Part shown: positions 8,416 through 17,491 of the stretch, one piece after another
Layout: every line of letters starts with the position of its first letter
Position numbering within the stretch: position 1 is the stretch's first letter
Assembly: GCA_038562555.1 (NCBI GenBank)
Contig: JBCFBK010000058.1
Location: 1-32,688 of the forward strand
Length of the DNA stretch: 32,688 bases
Source of the DNA: JBCFBK01 sp038562555
Lineage (GTDB): Bacteria > Bacteroidota > Bacteroidia > Bacteroidales > Prolixibacteraceae
Direction: 5' to 3'
Made by a program: the position numbers and the translations under genes
The notes under the pieces: generated by a model
The model's database searches: none
The model's input: the letters and a program-made list of their open reading frames with translations, nothing else
What the model was told of the DNA's origin: nothing

Positions 8416-8565
8416 ACGCCTGTTTCAATCGTCTTTATTTTTAGCAAAGCTTGTCGGGTATCTTACAGTATTTTACAAGTTTTGATTAACTTCAGAAATA
8501 ATGGTTTAAAACCTACATTGTTTTATTGTTCGATTTCGTAAATTTAAGCTTGTAAACAATAACCG

Positions 8566-8907
8566 TTGATCAAACCTAACGCCATAATATTTCAAAATTT
8601 TAATCACAACAGCGAATCTGTTGTTGGATTATTTTTTACACGCAATCTCAAGCGAATCATTTTCAAAAAGGAATGCAATACCCAGGTGGAGCAAACCCAT
8701 AAAATGTTGGATTGTGCCGCAAGCAGTATCCAATTTTCAATGGTTCAAAAACCTCTTCGAAGATCAGGATGGCAACCTAAACATGGAAGATGGCTAACAC
8801 TCATGTACTTCCGGCAAATGGGACAGTATATTCACATTTCCCGGATTCCAAAGCAGAATAAAATCTATACTATTTACGACGTTGACCATAATACGCACAA
8901 CTACTAA
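8566..8907 (+). pseudogene. Decayed tyrosine recombinase, N-terminal arm domain only
   Basis: The frame from 8566 reads IIFQNFNHNSESVVGLFFTR, the usual first strand pair of the N-terminal domain of Bacteroidota integrases. The matching continuation lies in another frame: NAIPRWSKPIKCWIVPQ (about 8674-8725), equivalent to the common WSKTHKCWYVP motif, and that frame stops at 8797. A frameshift near 8670 and the lack of any core-binding or catalytic domain show a truncated, dead gene. The open frame beyond 8797 to 8907 has no recognisable content. It marks the edge of the defence island. Confidence 0.65.
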
Positions 8908-8918
8908 ATTAATCAAGT

Positions 8919-9296
8919 ATGATAAAAGTTGAATACTTATTACCATTCAATACTAAAGATGGAATTTGTAGAAACGTTAGTTCTTTCAATTCATTATTGT
9001 GCTCTCATAGCGATATTTCAGTAGCTGAAAAGAAACTTAGATATAAAAATTCTAACTATAGCTATTCTGTCTATATGAATGAGGTCTCTAATCAGGACTA
9101 TACGGTATTTCATGTCATATTTGAGATTAACCATGTGACTGATAAATTTAGGGAAATGCTCAAGTCATTTAAGAAAACTGTTGGAGTACATCTTAAGGAC
9201 GATATTCAAATAATTTGGGATGGAATCGGTTTCGAATGGAGTAAAGAATTATCCTCGAATTTATCAAATCGAGAATATGATGAGAAAGCTGATTAG
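8919..9296 (+). CDS. N-terminal part of a frame-disrupted HEPN-motif protein
   Basis: This 125-residue frame begins with a clean ATG and has alternating hydrophobic strands (VEYLLPF, YTVFHVIFEI, IQIIWDGIGFEWSKEL). After WSKEL the frame turns into NLSNREYDEKAD and stops. In the next frame the same DNA reads YPRIYQIENMMRKLISKFML, which joins naturally to WSKEL. The two frames therefore look like one protein broken by a one-base shift near 9249. I do not recognise the N-terminal domain. Confidence 0.6.
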   Translation: MIKVEYLLPFNTKDGICRNVSSFNSLLCSHSDISVAEKKLRYKNSNYSYSVYMNEVSNQDYTVFHVIFEINHVTDKFREMLKSFKKTVGVHLKDDIQIIWDGIGFEWSKELSSNLSNREYDEKAD

Positions 9297-10206
9297 TAAA
9301 TTTATGCTTATCAATCTAGGGGTAGGTTGGTATAAATCAGCAGTTCCATTGGAAGTAAAAGATTCAGTCAAATCACCGAAAGCAAAAGTTAATCACGGTA
9401 TATTGTACGAAGTTGACTTTATTCAATTATCAAATTTTTTATTCAAGCCATATGCTTTTAAAGATGCAAGTAAATTACCTGAGGTAATTGCAAGTGCTTT
9501 AGAAGGAGAATTAACAGACGGAAAACGAGAAGAGATTTTAGAATTCATTCCAAAGAATAACTGGGATAGGTACATTTCAGGAATTGTTGCTTGTGAGTCT
9601 GACCAGTTAAAAAAGAAATGGGCGAAGCTGTACGACATTAGATGTATGGTTGCGCATAATAATAGTTTATTACTTGATGACTTCAATGAGGGAATTGAAT
9701 TATGTGAATTCTTAGAGCCAATATTGCAAAAGGCATTTGATAGTCTCAACAATATTCAAATACCAGAAGAAGAAGTTGAAAACATATCATTAAATACAAT
9801 TGCTACAGTTCATGAACCAACAAGAGCCTTTATAAACGACTATCACAATTTTAATACGGGCTTAACAGGAATAATCAATCAAAACAAAGAAATATTTACC
9901 AACATCGACCCCATTTCAAGACCCATTAGTGCAATACTTGATTCGTCCTCGCTTGGTTCTTTAAATATCCCAGAATCATTAAAGAAATCATTGGGAGTAA
10001 TTGAATCAACCAAGAACACCCTTCTGTCCAGTGGAAGTTTTGATTCATTGGATAGCATTACAGATAATTACACTAAACTGTTTAGTGATGCCAGTATAGG
10101 AGTTGTAACTGGATTCGAAGGATTGAAAACAAATTCGGAAATTTCGAAATATTTTAATGTCAGCCATATTCTTCCTATTACCCAAAAGGATGATGATGAA
10201 AAATAA
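9220..10206 (+). CDS. HEPN-motif protein, C-terminal part of disrupted gene
   Basis: The frame is 328 residues from an ATG at 9220, but the first ten residues overlap the upstream frame and are probably not native; real homology should begin at YPRIYQIENMM. The central helical region carries KLYDIRCMVAHNN: the RxxxxH signature (Arg141, His146) of HEPN domains, which are RNases or nucleotide-transfer partners in toxin-antitoxin and abortive-infection systems. The last 150 residues are polar and unrecognised. It lies beside, and convergent with, a type I restriction operon, as expected for a defence gene. The break near 9249 may have inactivated it, or may be a programmed shift or a sequence error. 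Confidence 0.7.
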   Translation: MESVSNGVKNYPRIYQIENMMRKLISKFMLINLGVGWYKSAVPLEVKDSVKSPKAKVNHGILYEVDFIQLSNFLFKPYAFKDASKLPEVIASALEGELTDGKREEILEFIPKNNWDRYISGIVACESDQLKKKWAKLYDIRCMVAHNNSLLLDDFNEGIELCEFLEPILQKAFDSLNNIQIPEEEVENISLNTIATVHEPTRAFINDYHNFNTGLTGIINQNKEIFTNIDPISRPISAILDSSSLGSLNIPESLKKSLGVIESTKNTLLSSGSFDSLDSITDNYTKLFSDASIGVVTGFEGLKTNSEISKYFNVSHILPITQKDDDEK

Positions 10207-10214
10207 AGTACTCA

Positions 10215-10232
10215 ACTCAGCCTAATCTGAGT
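10215..10232. terminator. Small hairpin between convergent genes
   Basis: ACTCAG (10215-10220) and CTGAGT (10227-10232) form a perfect 6-bp stem with a 6-nt loop in the 36-bp gap between the convergent stops of the HEPN gene and hsdR. There is no clear T-run on either side, so terminator function is only likely by position. Confidence 0.4.
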
Positions 10233-10242
10233 CGGAACTTCT

Positions 10243-13200
10243 TCATTTCGTCAGCTCATTTGCAATCAGTTCTGCTTGTTTTAGAACGGTTTCTGTGGCC
10301 AGCATTTGCATGTCGGGCGGATATCCGTACTTTCGTAAAATCCGCTTTACCGCAACTTTCAGTTTAGCTTTTACGCTTTCTTTGATGGTCCAGTCGATTG
10401 AGGCATTTTGCCGGATCGTTTCGGTCAATACAACGGCAAGTTCCCTCAGTTTGTCCTGTTGCATAAGTTCTCTGGCGCTGTCGTTGTTTGCAACGGCCGT
10501 GTAGAATGCATATTCAAAATCGCTCAAGCCCATATGTCTGGCTTCGTTGTCCATTTCAACAATATCCTTACTCAGGCTGATGAGTTCTTCAATTACTTCG
10601 GCTGCCGTGAGTATTTTGTTGTGATATTTCCGGATGGCGTTTTCTAGCATTTCCATGAAAGTCCTGCTTTTTACAAGGTTCTTTTTGGCTCTCGATTTTA
10701 TCTCATCGTTCAGGAGCTTCTTCAGGACTTCCATCGCCACATTTTTATGCTCCATTCCTTTTAGTTCCGATAAAAACTCTTCTGAAAGAATTGAGATATC
10801 GGGTTTCTTTATTCCTGCCGCATCAAAAACGTCAATGACCTGTTCTGTAATGAGCGCTTTGTCAATGACCTGCCGAATAGTTGTCTCAATCTCCTCATCG
10901 GTTTTGCCAGAACCGGTGCCGTCAAACTTGGCCAATCTCGCTTTCACCGCCTGAAAAAACGAAACCTCATCTTTTACATCCATCGCCTGATCGTGCGGAA
11001 TGGCAATGGCAAAGGATTGTGATAAGGCCGTTACTTCGTTGATGTAACGTTTCTTCCCATCTTCCAGTCCTAAAATATGTTCTTCGGCCGCCAGGATCAT
11101 CGATAGTTTTTTCGAGGTGTCGGCATCAAAATAGCTTTCATATTCAAAGCCATGATACATTTGAGCAACAACTTCCAGTTTCTCCAGCATCATCTGAACA
11201 GCTCGTTCCTGCAAAATGGTTGGGTCGCCTTTACCGCCCGAATCAGCGTAAAACGCCAACGCCTTTTTCAAATCGGCAGCAATGCCCAGGTAGTCAACAA
11301 TCAAGCCGCCGGGCTTGTCTTTATACACCCGGTTTACCCTTGCAATGGCCTGCATCAGATTATGACCTTTCATGGGTTTGTCTATGTAGAGCGTATGCAT
11401 GCTTGGAGCATCAAAACCGGTGAGCCACATATCCCGGACGATGACCAACTGCAATTCGTCGTCCGGGTTTTTCATCCGCTCGGCAAGGATTCTTCTTTCT
11501 TCTTTTGAAGTGTGATGTTTGGAAATCTCAGGACCATCGGACGATGCCGAAGTCATCACAACCTTAATGACCCCTTTATTCAGGTCGTCCGAATGCCATT
11601 CAGGTTTGAGATCAATCATTGCCGTATACAATTCGGCGGCAATTCTGCGGCTCATGGCAACAATCATTCCTTTGCCACCAATCGACACTTCCTGCCGCTG
11701 GCTAAAGTGCGCAATAATATCTTTGGCAATACTTTTTATCCGGTTGCCGCTGCCCACCAAGGCTTCAAGCTGTGTCCACCTCGCCTTTGCCTTCTGCGTA
11801 TTCGTTAAATCTTCCTGTTCCAGTTCATCATCCAGCTCCTCAACCAATTGTCTGCCTTCCTCGCTTAAGTTCACTTTTGCCAAACGGCTTTCGTAGTAAA
11901 TGCGAACGGTGGCACCATCTTCAACCGCCTGGGCAATATCATACACGTCTACATAGTTTCCGAAAACAGCCGGCGTGTTCACGTCCGTACTTTCAATTGG
12001 TGTTCCTGTAAACCCCAAATAGGTTGCATTAGGCAAGGCATCGCGCATGTATTTGGCAAAGCCATAGACGATTTTCTTGCCTATTACGTTCCCTTGTTCG
12101 TCTTTGGTATCAATGGTTTTAGCTTTAAAGCCGTATTGTGTGCGATGTGCTTCGTCGGCAATTACCACGATGTTTTTTCTGTTCGAAAGCATTTCGTATA
12201 CATTGCCCTCGTCGGGCTGAAATTTCTGGATGGTTGTAAATACCACGCCACCCGAAGCCACTTTCAGCAAATCCTTTAACTGATTTCGGTCTTCGGCCTG
12301 AACCGGCTCCTGCCTGAGCAACTGTTTCGACGCCGCGAACGTATCGAACAGCTGGCTGTCCAGATCGTTGCGGTCGGTTATTACAAGAATGGTCGGGTTG
12401 TGCAGTGCCAATACAATTTTGCCGGTATAGAACACCATCGACAATGATTTGCCGCTGCCCTGCGTATGCCAAACCACGCCACCCTTCCGGTCGCCGACAG
12501 GCTGACTCTTTACCCCCGGCAGCCCGTAACTTCCTGGATCATCCTCCACTACCCCCAACGGCGTTTCCTCTTCCAGGCCAAAGCCCGTTGCCCGCAAGGT
12601 CGATTCAACAGCCCTGTTTACTGCGTAATACTGATGATAAGCAGCAAGCTTTTTAATGGTCGATATAATGGTGATGCCTGTTGCTGCATCTTCCTTTTTG
12701 AACTTTTCGAAAACGATAAAATGCCTGATTAAGTCGAGCAGGGTTTCTTTGTTCAGCATCCCCAGAATCAACGTTTCCAGTTGACTCACCAAATGCGATG
12801 CTTCTATTTTTCCGTCAGCCGATTTCCACGACATAAAACGGCTGAGATCCGAAGAAACAGTACCCGCTTTGGCTTCGAGGCCATCAGAAATAACCGCGAA
12901 CGCATTGTAGGTGAAAAGGCCCGGAATGATGGCTTTATACGTGCCAATCTGTTTGAAAGCTGAGCGAATTGTTGTGTTTTCGTCCGCAGCATTTTTTAAT
13001 TCCATCACGACCAGCGGAATCCCGTTGACAAAAAGCAGGACATCGGGCCGTTTGTTGTTTCCATTTTCAATGATGGTGAACTGATTGGCCGCTACGAAAT
13101 CGTTGTTGTATAGATTTTTAAAATCGATCAGCCAAACCCGGTCGCCACGGTCGTCACCATCCACCCGTTTTGACACCGGAATACCCTCGGTCAATAACCG

Positions 13201-13470
13201 ATGAAAGGTTTCATTATTGGTAAGCAATTCCGGCGAAGCAATCCGCTGAATCTCCTTAATGGCGTCTGCCTGTGCATCGGCTGGAATACCATGATTGATC
13301 CGTTTAACGGCATTTTGCAACCTGTGCAATAATAAAATCTGTGCATAGCTGTCGCGTTCCGGACTTACACCATCATGTGCAATATCGGGCCCATAGATAT
13401 ACTCATAACCCAGTTTATCGAGCAACTCAATGGCAAAGGCTTCTATTATATTTTCGGTGATTTTAGTCAT
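10243..13470 (-). CDS. hsdR: Type I restriction enzyme, R (motor/endonuclease) subunit
   Basis: The 1075-residue product carries an N-terminal PD-(D/E)xK nuclease (RPDVLLF at 141-147 and ELK at 157-159), then a superfamily 2 helicase: Walker A GSGKS at 338-342, DEAH at 439-442, GFTGTP soon after, and the C-terminal helicase motif QAIARVNR. HsdR translocates DNA and cuts it when HsdM/HsdS finds unmethylated target sites. Length and motif order are normal, so it appears intact. Its ATG overlaps the TGA of the preceding small reading frame (ATGA), suggesting translational coupling. It is the last gene of the operon. Confidence 0.96.
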   Translation of the reverse strand: MTKITENIIEAFAIELLDKLGYEYIYGPDIAHDGVSPERDSYAQILLLHRLQNAVKRINHGIPADAQADAIKEIQRIASPELLTNNETFHRLLTEGIPVSKRVDGDDRGDRVWLIDFKNLYNNDFVAANQFTIIENGNNKRPDVLLFVNGIPLVVMELKNAADENTTIRSAFKQIGTYKAIIPGLFTYNAFAVISDGLEAKAGTVSSDLSRFMSWKSADGKIEASHLVSQLETLILGMLNKETLLDLIRHFIVFEKFKKEDAATGITIISTIKKLAAYHQYYAVNRAVESTLRATGFGLEEETPLGVVEDDPGSYGLPGVKSQPVGDRKGGVVWHTQGSGKSLSMVFYTGKIVLALHNPTILVITDRNDLDSQLFDTFAASKQLLRQEPVQAEDRNQLKDLLKVASGGVVFTTIQKFQPDEGNVYEMLSNRKNIVVIADEAHRTQYGFKAKTIDTKDEQGNVIGKKIVYGFAKYMRDALPNATYLGFTGTPIESTDVNTPAVFGNYVDVYDIAQAVEDGATVRIYYESRLAKVNLSEEGRQLVEELDDELEQEDLTNTQKAKARWTQLEALVGSGNRIKSIAKDIIAHFSQRQEVSIGGKGMIVAMSRRIAAELYTAMIDLKPEWHSDDLNKGVIKVVMTSASSDGPEISKHHTSKEERRILAERMKNPDDELQLVIVRDMWLTGFDAPSMHTLYIDKPMKGHNLMQAIARVNRVYKDKPGGLIVDYLGIAADLKKALAFYADSGGKGDPTILQERAVQMMLEKLEVVAQMYHGFEYESYFDADTSKKLSMILAAEEHILGLEDGKKRYINEVTALSQSFAIAIPHDQAMDVKDEVSFFQAVKARLAKFDGTGSGKTDEEIETTIRQVIDKALITEQVIDVFDAAGIKKPDISILSEEFLSELKGMEHKNVAMEVLKKLLNDEIKSRAKKNLVKSRTFMEMLENAIRKYHNKILTAAEVIEELISLSKDIVEMDNEARHMGLSDFEYAFYTAVANNDSARELMQQDKLRELAVVLTETIRQNASIDWTIKESVKAKLKVAVKRILRKYGYPPDMQMLATETVLKQAELIANELTK

Positions 13471-13672
13471 CCTTTAAGTGTATTAATATAGCCATATCTC
13501 TCATTTAAATACGTCAGCCAATCATCAAACTCTCCATAATTGTGATATGAGCATAGCTTACCTTATTCTGCCTGCCCCATTTCTCATGCTCTCTTTCCCA
13601 ATCGGGTTGAGATGAATAGTTCTTCCACCACTCAACTCGACTAATTTTTTGTGTTTTGTAGAAGTTCATCAT
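13467..13672 (-). pseudogene. Small coupled ORF between hsdS and hsdR, frame-disrupted
   Basis: An ATG at 13672, 7 bp after the hsdS stop, opens MMNFYKTQKISRVEWWKNYS and DWEREHEKWGRQNKVSYAH, then runs into a stop at 13514 as a 52-residue frame. In another frame the same region continues with SYHNYGEFDDWLTYLNERYG and INTLKG and ends with a TGA at 13467 that overlaps the hsdR ATG. The two halves make a sensible Trp/Tyr-rich protein of about 68 residues, and the 206-nt span is not a multiple of three, so one indel near 13545 is implied. The product is unknown. The position between hsdS and hsdR and the ATGA overlap argue that it belonged to the operon. Confidence 0.6.
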
Positions 13673-13679
13673 CGTCGCT

Positions 13680-14945
13680 TTACACTTCAACCCTTACCTC
13701 CCCACTCATCAGCTTCGGCAACAATGTGTCACGCAATGTAGTGAGGGTGCGGATTTGGGACTTATTTTGATTTACTTTCCTAAATAGCGTTTCTACTTGT
13801 TCATGGAAAATAATAATCATACTCTCGTTTGGCATTGGGTACTTGAGTTCAAAAAGGAGGGCCTTATAATCTAAATTTTTTATTCCTGAACTTCCATTCT
13901 CAAGATTAAAAAACTCGTCTTGATTATATAAGTATCGAATGTAGCAATATAAGAAGAATGAATGCTCAGGCTTATTAATTCTAATCATTCGACAAAAATT
14001 GGAAAATACTATCGGACACGTGAAAAGATTTTTAACGTCTTGATTTACATAGCACACTCTGCCCGTTGACTGACTTTCTGTGCCTCCCGATATCTCAATA
14101 ATTAAATCTCCCTCTTGTGGTTCAATATTCTTGAACTTAGTTTCCTTCACAAAGCGAATAGGCGTTTTTAATGGTAACCCATTATTTAAATCAGCGATAT
14201 CGGTTCCCCGAATACAACATACCGCTTTATTGAAATCTCCTTCTGCATTTTCTTTACCCCATTCTCCACCAATCGTTTCTTTAATCCATATACCTAATAC
14301 TGCATTCGAAAACCCATCAATTATTGCTCCTTCATTTGTAATTCTCTTTATTGGCTCCACAAACCACTGCCGAAACAGTGTCTCGGCCATTTTTTCTAAG
14401 GTGGCGTTTTGGCGGTGCAGCAGGTCAATTTTGTCGTCTAAACTGCTGAGGACGGAGGCAATGGCGGTCTGTTCAGAGATGGGGGGAAGTATGATTTCAA
14501 TACTTTTTATTTCTTCAAAATTCACGTTTGGTTGGGCAGATTGACCAGACATATTATTGACGTAATCAATCATAATCTGTTGGCTCAAATACAAACTCAC
14601 ATAAGTAGGATTTGCTTTCTCTTGATTTAACCGAAGTATGGCGAGGGCTTGATTTGTATTTGCTGGTAAAATGTCTTTTGTTACAATTGCATTTTTTCCA
14701 AGGTAGATTCCTGCCATTGAAAATAGAATATCATTTTCTGCTAATTGTGACCTTTTAAACCTTTGATGCGTTTCTTCATTGATGTGAACAATCTTTGTTT
14801 TATCCAATTTTCTATCATACCCAATTGCATCCGATTTCACATAATTGATCCCGTTATCCACAAAGCCGACGCCTTTTGGAGGTGTGGTCCCTTTTGTGAT
14901 CACATTTAGTAATTCGCCCAGTTTTATTTCCTTCCACTCACGCAT
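13680..14945 (-). CDS. hsdS: Type I restriction enzyme, specificity subunit
   Basis: The 421-residue protein has the two-fold HsdS layout: target recognition domain 1 (about 1-150, starting MREWKEIKLGELLNVITKGT), a conserved helical spacer (LPPISEQTAIASVLSSLDDK, then LLHRQNATLEKMAETLFRQW), target recognition domain 2 (about 210-370), and the closing helix ending LRDTLLPKLMSGEVRVEV. HsdS sets the DNA sequence recognised by the complex; the target cannot be read from the sequence. I see no inverted specificity cassette or second hsdS in the window, so phase variation by recombination is not evident here. Confidence 0.95.
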   Translation of the reverse strand: MREWKEIKLGELLNVITKGTTPPKGVGFVDNGINYVKSDAIGYDRKLDKTKIVHINEETHQRFKRSQLAENDILFSMAGIYLGKNAIVTKDILPANTNQALAILRLNQEKANPTYVSLYLSQQIMIDYVNNMSGQSAQPNVNFEEIKSIEIILPPISEQTAIASVLSSLDDKIDLLHRQNATLEKMAETLFRQWFVEPIKRITNEGAIIDGFSNAVLGIWIKETIGGEWGKENAEGDFNKAVCCIRGTDIADLNNGLPLKTPIRFVKETKFKNIEPQEGDLIIEISGGTESQSTGRVCYVNQDVKNLFTCPIVFSNFCRMIRINKPEHSFFLYCYIRYLYNQDEFFNLENGSSGIKNLDYKALLFELKYPMPNESMIIIFHEQVETLFRKVNQNKSQIRTLTTLRDTLLPKLMSGEVRVEV

Positions 14946-15005
14946 TATTTTTTTTCTTTAACAGGTTAGCGGAAATGATTTCATGCATGCAGCTGTTATT
15001 ATTCA

Positions 15006-15863
15006 TCATCTTTTTCCCTTTCCGGGTTTAATCTGTTTGGGCTGTTGAACTTTTTCTATCTTTTTAATGCTATCCGCTGCCGGCAGGTTTTCGGGCATTT
15101 CGCCTCCTATCTCTGCTATGGTCTTGCGTACTTTTTTACCTACTTCATAATGGGTTTTATTGGCTTTTTGCTTGCCTCGTATGTTCTCTCGCTTGAGTTT
15201 TTCCTCGGTTTGGGTGGCACGGAAAAGATTGGCGGCCAATTCGGTACTTCCCATATGGTCTAATATCTGCTGGCTTTTCTTTAGTCCTTTCTTTTTGTGA
15301 ATCGCTTTAGCATCCAGGCCTCCATATAAACCCATATAGCCGTGATTCTGGAAAATGGCGTAGTCCAAAGGTTCAATTACACCCGCATCTTTTGCGGCGG
15401 CTGCAAGTTGTATATTGTGTTTCGCCATTTCATTCCGGAGAAACAACCGTTTTTCATCTTCGGTATTCAGCCGGTTATATTCGTCCATTTGCCGAATTTC
15501 CTGCAAACGGGTTTGAACAGCAAAATAGGTTTGCCCCAAGGCCACAACCTCTTTGCCCGGGTCGGCATTTTGTACGATTAGGTAACAAGCATAACGGGAA
15601 AGTTTTACACTTTCTATTTTTCTTTGTGCACCGGACCCAATATTGACCATTTCGAGGATATCCTCGAAATGGTCGGCTATCTGCTGACCACTGTTTACGC
15701 AAGCCTCTTTTGCTCGTTCTATTACGGACATAAAGTGCCTGTATTCAGAATATTCCAATGCTTTGGCCAGATCTCTGGCACTCCAAAATTCATTACCGTT
15801 TTCATCAGTCTGCCTTATCTGCTCGAAGAGACTGTTGTGCGGGTTGGTAAGTTCTTTTGACAT
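15006..15863 (-). CDS. dinD: DinD-like Bro-N/antirepressor-family protein in the hsd operon
   Basis: The 285-residue product matches DNA-damage-inducible protein D: an N-terminal Bro-N-like domain (FEQIRQTDENGNEFWSARDL, ALEYSEYRHFMSVIERAKEA), the signature VKLSRYACYLIVQNADPGKE, and a C-terminal half with FQNHGYMGLYGGLDAKAI. E. coli DinD binds RecA filaments and inhibits them; dinD-like genes are often found inside type I restriction loci. Here it starts 3 bp after hsdM and ends 60 bp before hsdS, so it is embedded in the operon. The lysine-rich tail is of a kind common in the family. Whether it controls restriction after DNA damage is inference. Confidence 0.88.
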   Translation of the reverse strand: MSKELTNPHNSLFEQIRQTDENGNEFWSARDLAKALEYSEYRHFMSVIERAKEACVNSGQQIADHFEDILEMVNIGSGAQRKIESVKLSRYACYLIVQNADPGKEVVALGQTYFAVQTRLQEIRQMDEYNRLNTEDEKRLFLRNEMAKHNIQLAAAAKDAGVIEPLDYAIFQNHGYMGLYGGLDAKAIHKKKGLKKSQQILDHMGSTELAANLFRATQTEEKLKRENIRGKQKANKTHYEVGKKVRKTIAEIGGEMPENLPAADSIKKIEKVQQPKQIKPGKGKR

Positions 15864-15866
15864 GGC

Positions 15867-17402
15867 TTAATATTTTATTTTAGAAAGGTTTGCGGCAATG
15901 ATTTCATTTAGCCGTGCTTCTTCTTTAAGCTGCTCTTCCAACTCGGCTTTCAATGCGGTGAATCGTTCTTTAAAATCAAAGTCGTCTTCGTCGTCGGGTA
16001 AACCAACGTAACGGCCGGGAGTAAGCACATAATCGAGTTCCGCGACTTTGGTAACGGGTGCGGAGGCACAGAATCCGGCAATGTCCTCATAATTGCCGTC
16101 CGGGTTTCGCCAATTATGGTAAGTGCCAGTTATTTTATCAATGTCTTCCTGTGAAAGTTCACGCGTACGCCGGTTTATTAAATGCCCAAGGTTTCGCGCG
16201 TCGACAAATAAAATTTCGTTGCTGCGGTTTCTGAACTTTCCGTTTCTACGATTGCGGCTCATGAACCACAATGCTGCAGGAATCTGTGTATTTAGAAATA
16301 ACTTGGCAGGTAGGTTCACGATACAATCAATCAACCCATTCTCAACAAAGGCCTTTCGAATTTCACCCTCACCCGATGTTTTTGAAGTCAAAGCTCCTTT
16401 TGCCAGTACAACCCCTGCTTGTCCGCTCGGTGCCAAGTGATAAATAAAGTGTTGCATCCAGGCAAAGTTGGCATTACCGGTGGGCGGTGTGCCATACTGC
16501 CAACGTCCATCGGTACGCATTAAATCGCCACCCCAGTCACTCACGTTAAAAGGAGGATTGGCAATGATATAATCGGCTTTCAGATCTTTGTGCGCATCGT
16601 TCAAAAAAGAACCTTCGCTGTTCCATTTCACCTGTGAACTGTCAATACCCCGAATGGCGAGATTCATTTTAGCCAGTCGCCAGGTGGTCTGATTGCTCTC
16701 TTGTCCGTAAATGGAAATATCGTTTACTCGTCCCTGGTGTTCGGTGACAAATTTTTCGGAGTGAACGAACATCCCGCCCGAACCACAGCAAGGGTCAAAT
16801 ACACGTCCTTTATATGGCTCCAACATTTCAACCAATAATTCCACAACACTCCGCGGTGTATAGAACTGTCCGCCTTTCTTACCTTCGGCAAGAGCAAATT
16901 CACCCAGGAAATATTCAAATACATGTCCGAGCACATCGGCGCTCCGGGCCTTGGCATCGCCTAAAGCAATGTTTCCGACCAGGTCGATCAGTTCGCCTAA
17001 ACTGGTAGGATCGAGATTTTGCCGGGCAAATACTTTGGGTAAAACACCTTTCAGGGAAGCATTTTCTTTTTCAATGGCATCCATGGCATCGTCTACAATC
17101 TTTCCGATTTCCGGTTGTTTTGCTTTCGACTGTAAATAATTCCACCGTGCATCCAGCGGAACAAAGAATACATTTTCTGCCTTGTACTCGTCTTTATCTT
17201 CGGGATCGGCACCCTGGGCTTCCTCAGCCTTTAGCCGTTCATACAGTTCTTCAAATGCATCTGAAATATATTTCAGAAAGATCAGCCCCAGCACAATATG
17301 CTTGTACTCGGCTGCATCGATATTTTTACGGAGCTTGTCCGCCGCTTTCCAGAGTTGTTTCTCCAGGGGCTCTTCCGTTCCGTTTCCGTTCTTCTTTGCC
17401 AT
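15867..17402 (-). CDS. hsdM: Type I restriction enzyme, N6-adenine methyltransferase subunit
   Basis: This 511-residue protein has the HsdM N-terminal helical domain (LEKQLWKAADKLRKNIDAAE, HIVLGLIFLKYISDAFEELY), the SAM-binding motif DPCCGSGG (203-210), and the catalytic NPPF motif (282-285) of gamma-class adenine methyltransferases. It methylates adenine in the HsdS target and forms the core of both the methylase and the restriction complex. Length and motifs are complete. It is the first gene of the hsd operon, followed after 3 bp by dinD. Confidence 0.96.
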   Translation of the reverse strand: MAKKNGNGTEEPLEKQLWKAADKLRKNIDAAEYKHIVLGLIFLKYISDAFEELYERLKAEEAQGADPEDKDEYKAENVFFVPLDARWNYLQSKAKQPEIGKIVDDAMDAIEKENASLKGVLPKVFARQNLDPTSLGELIDLVGNIALGDAKARSADVLGHVFEYFLGEFALAEGKKGGQFYTPRSVVELLVEMLEPYKGRVFDPCCGSGGMFVHSEKFVTEHQGRVNDISIYGQESNQTTWRLAKMNLAIRGIDSSQVKWNSEGSFLNDAHKDLKADYIIANPPFNVSDWGGDLMRTDGRWQYGTPPTGNANFAWMQHFIYHLAPSGQAGVVLAKGALTSKTSGEGEIRKAFVENGLIDCIVNLPAKLFLNTQIPAALWFMSRNRRNGKFRNRSNEILFVDARNLGHLINRRTRELSQEDIDKITGTYHNWRNPDGNYEDIAGFCASAPVTKVAELDYVLTPGRYVGLPDDEDDFDFKERFTALKAELEEQLKEEARLNEIIAANLSKIKY

Positions 17403-17435
17403 CTAATGTTTATCTTTTCTACAAATTTTAAAAAC

Positions 17436-17443
17436 CAAATGTA
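17436..17443 (-). promoter_or_regulatory. Possible -7 box for the hsd operon
   Basis: On the minus strand TACATTTG matches TAnnTTTG and lies 34 bp upstream of the hsdM ATG, a sensible distance. A -33 TTTG at the right spacing is not visible, so this is tentative. Confidence 0.3.
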
Positions 17444-17491
17444 ACAATTTAGTAGGGTGAATGCGCCGTCGCTGCTATGAATTTGCATATG

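Noticed and set aside
13680..14945. Phase-variable hsdS shufflon
   Set aside because: No second specificity gene, partial recognition domain or inverted repeat was found nearby in the window.
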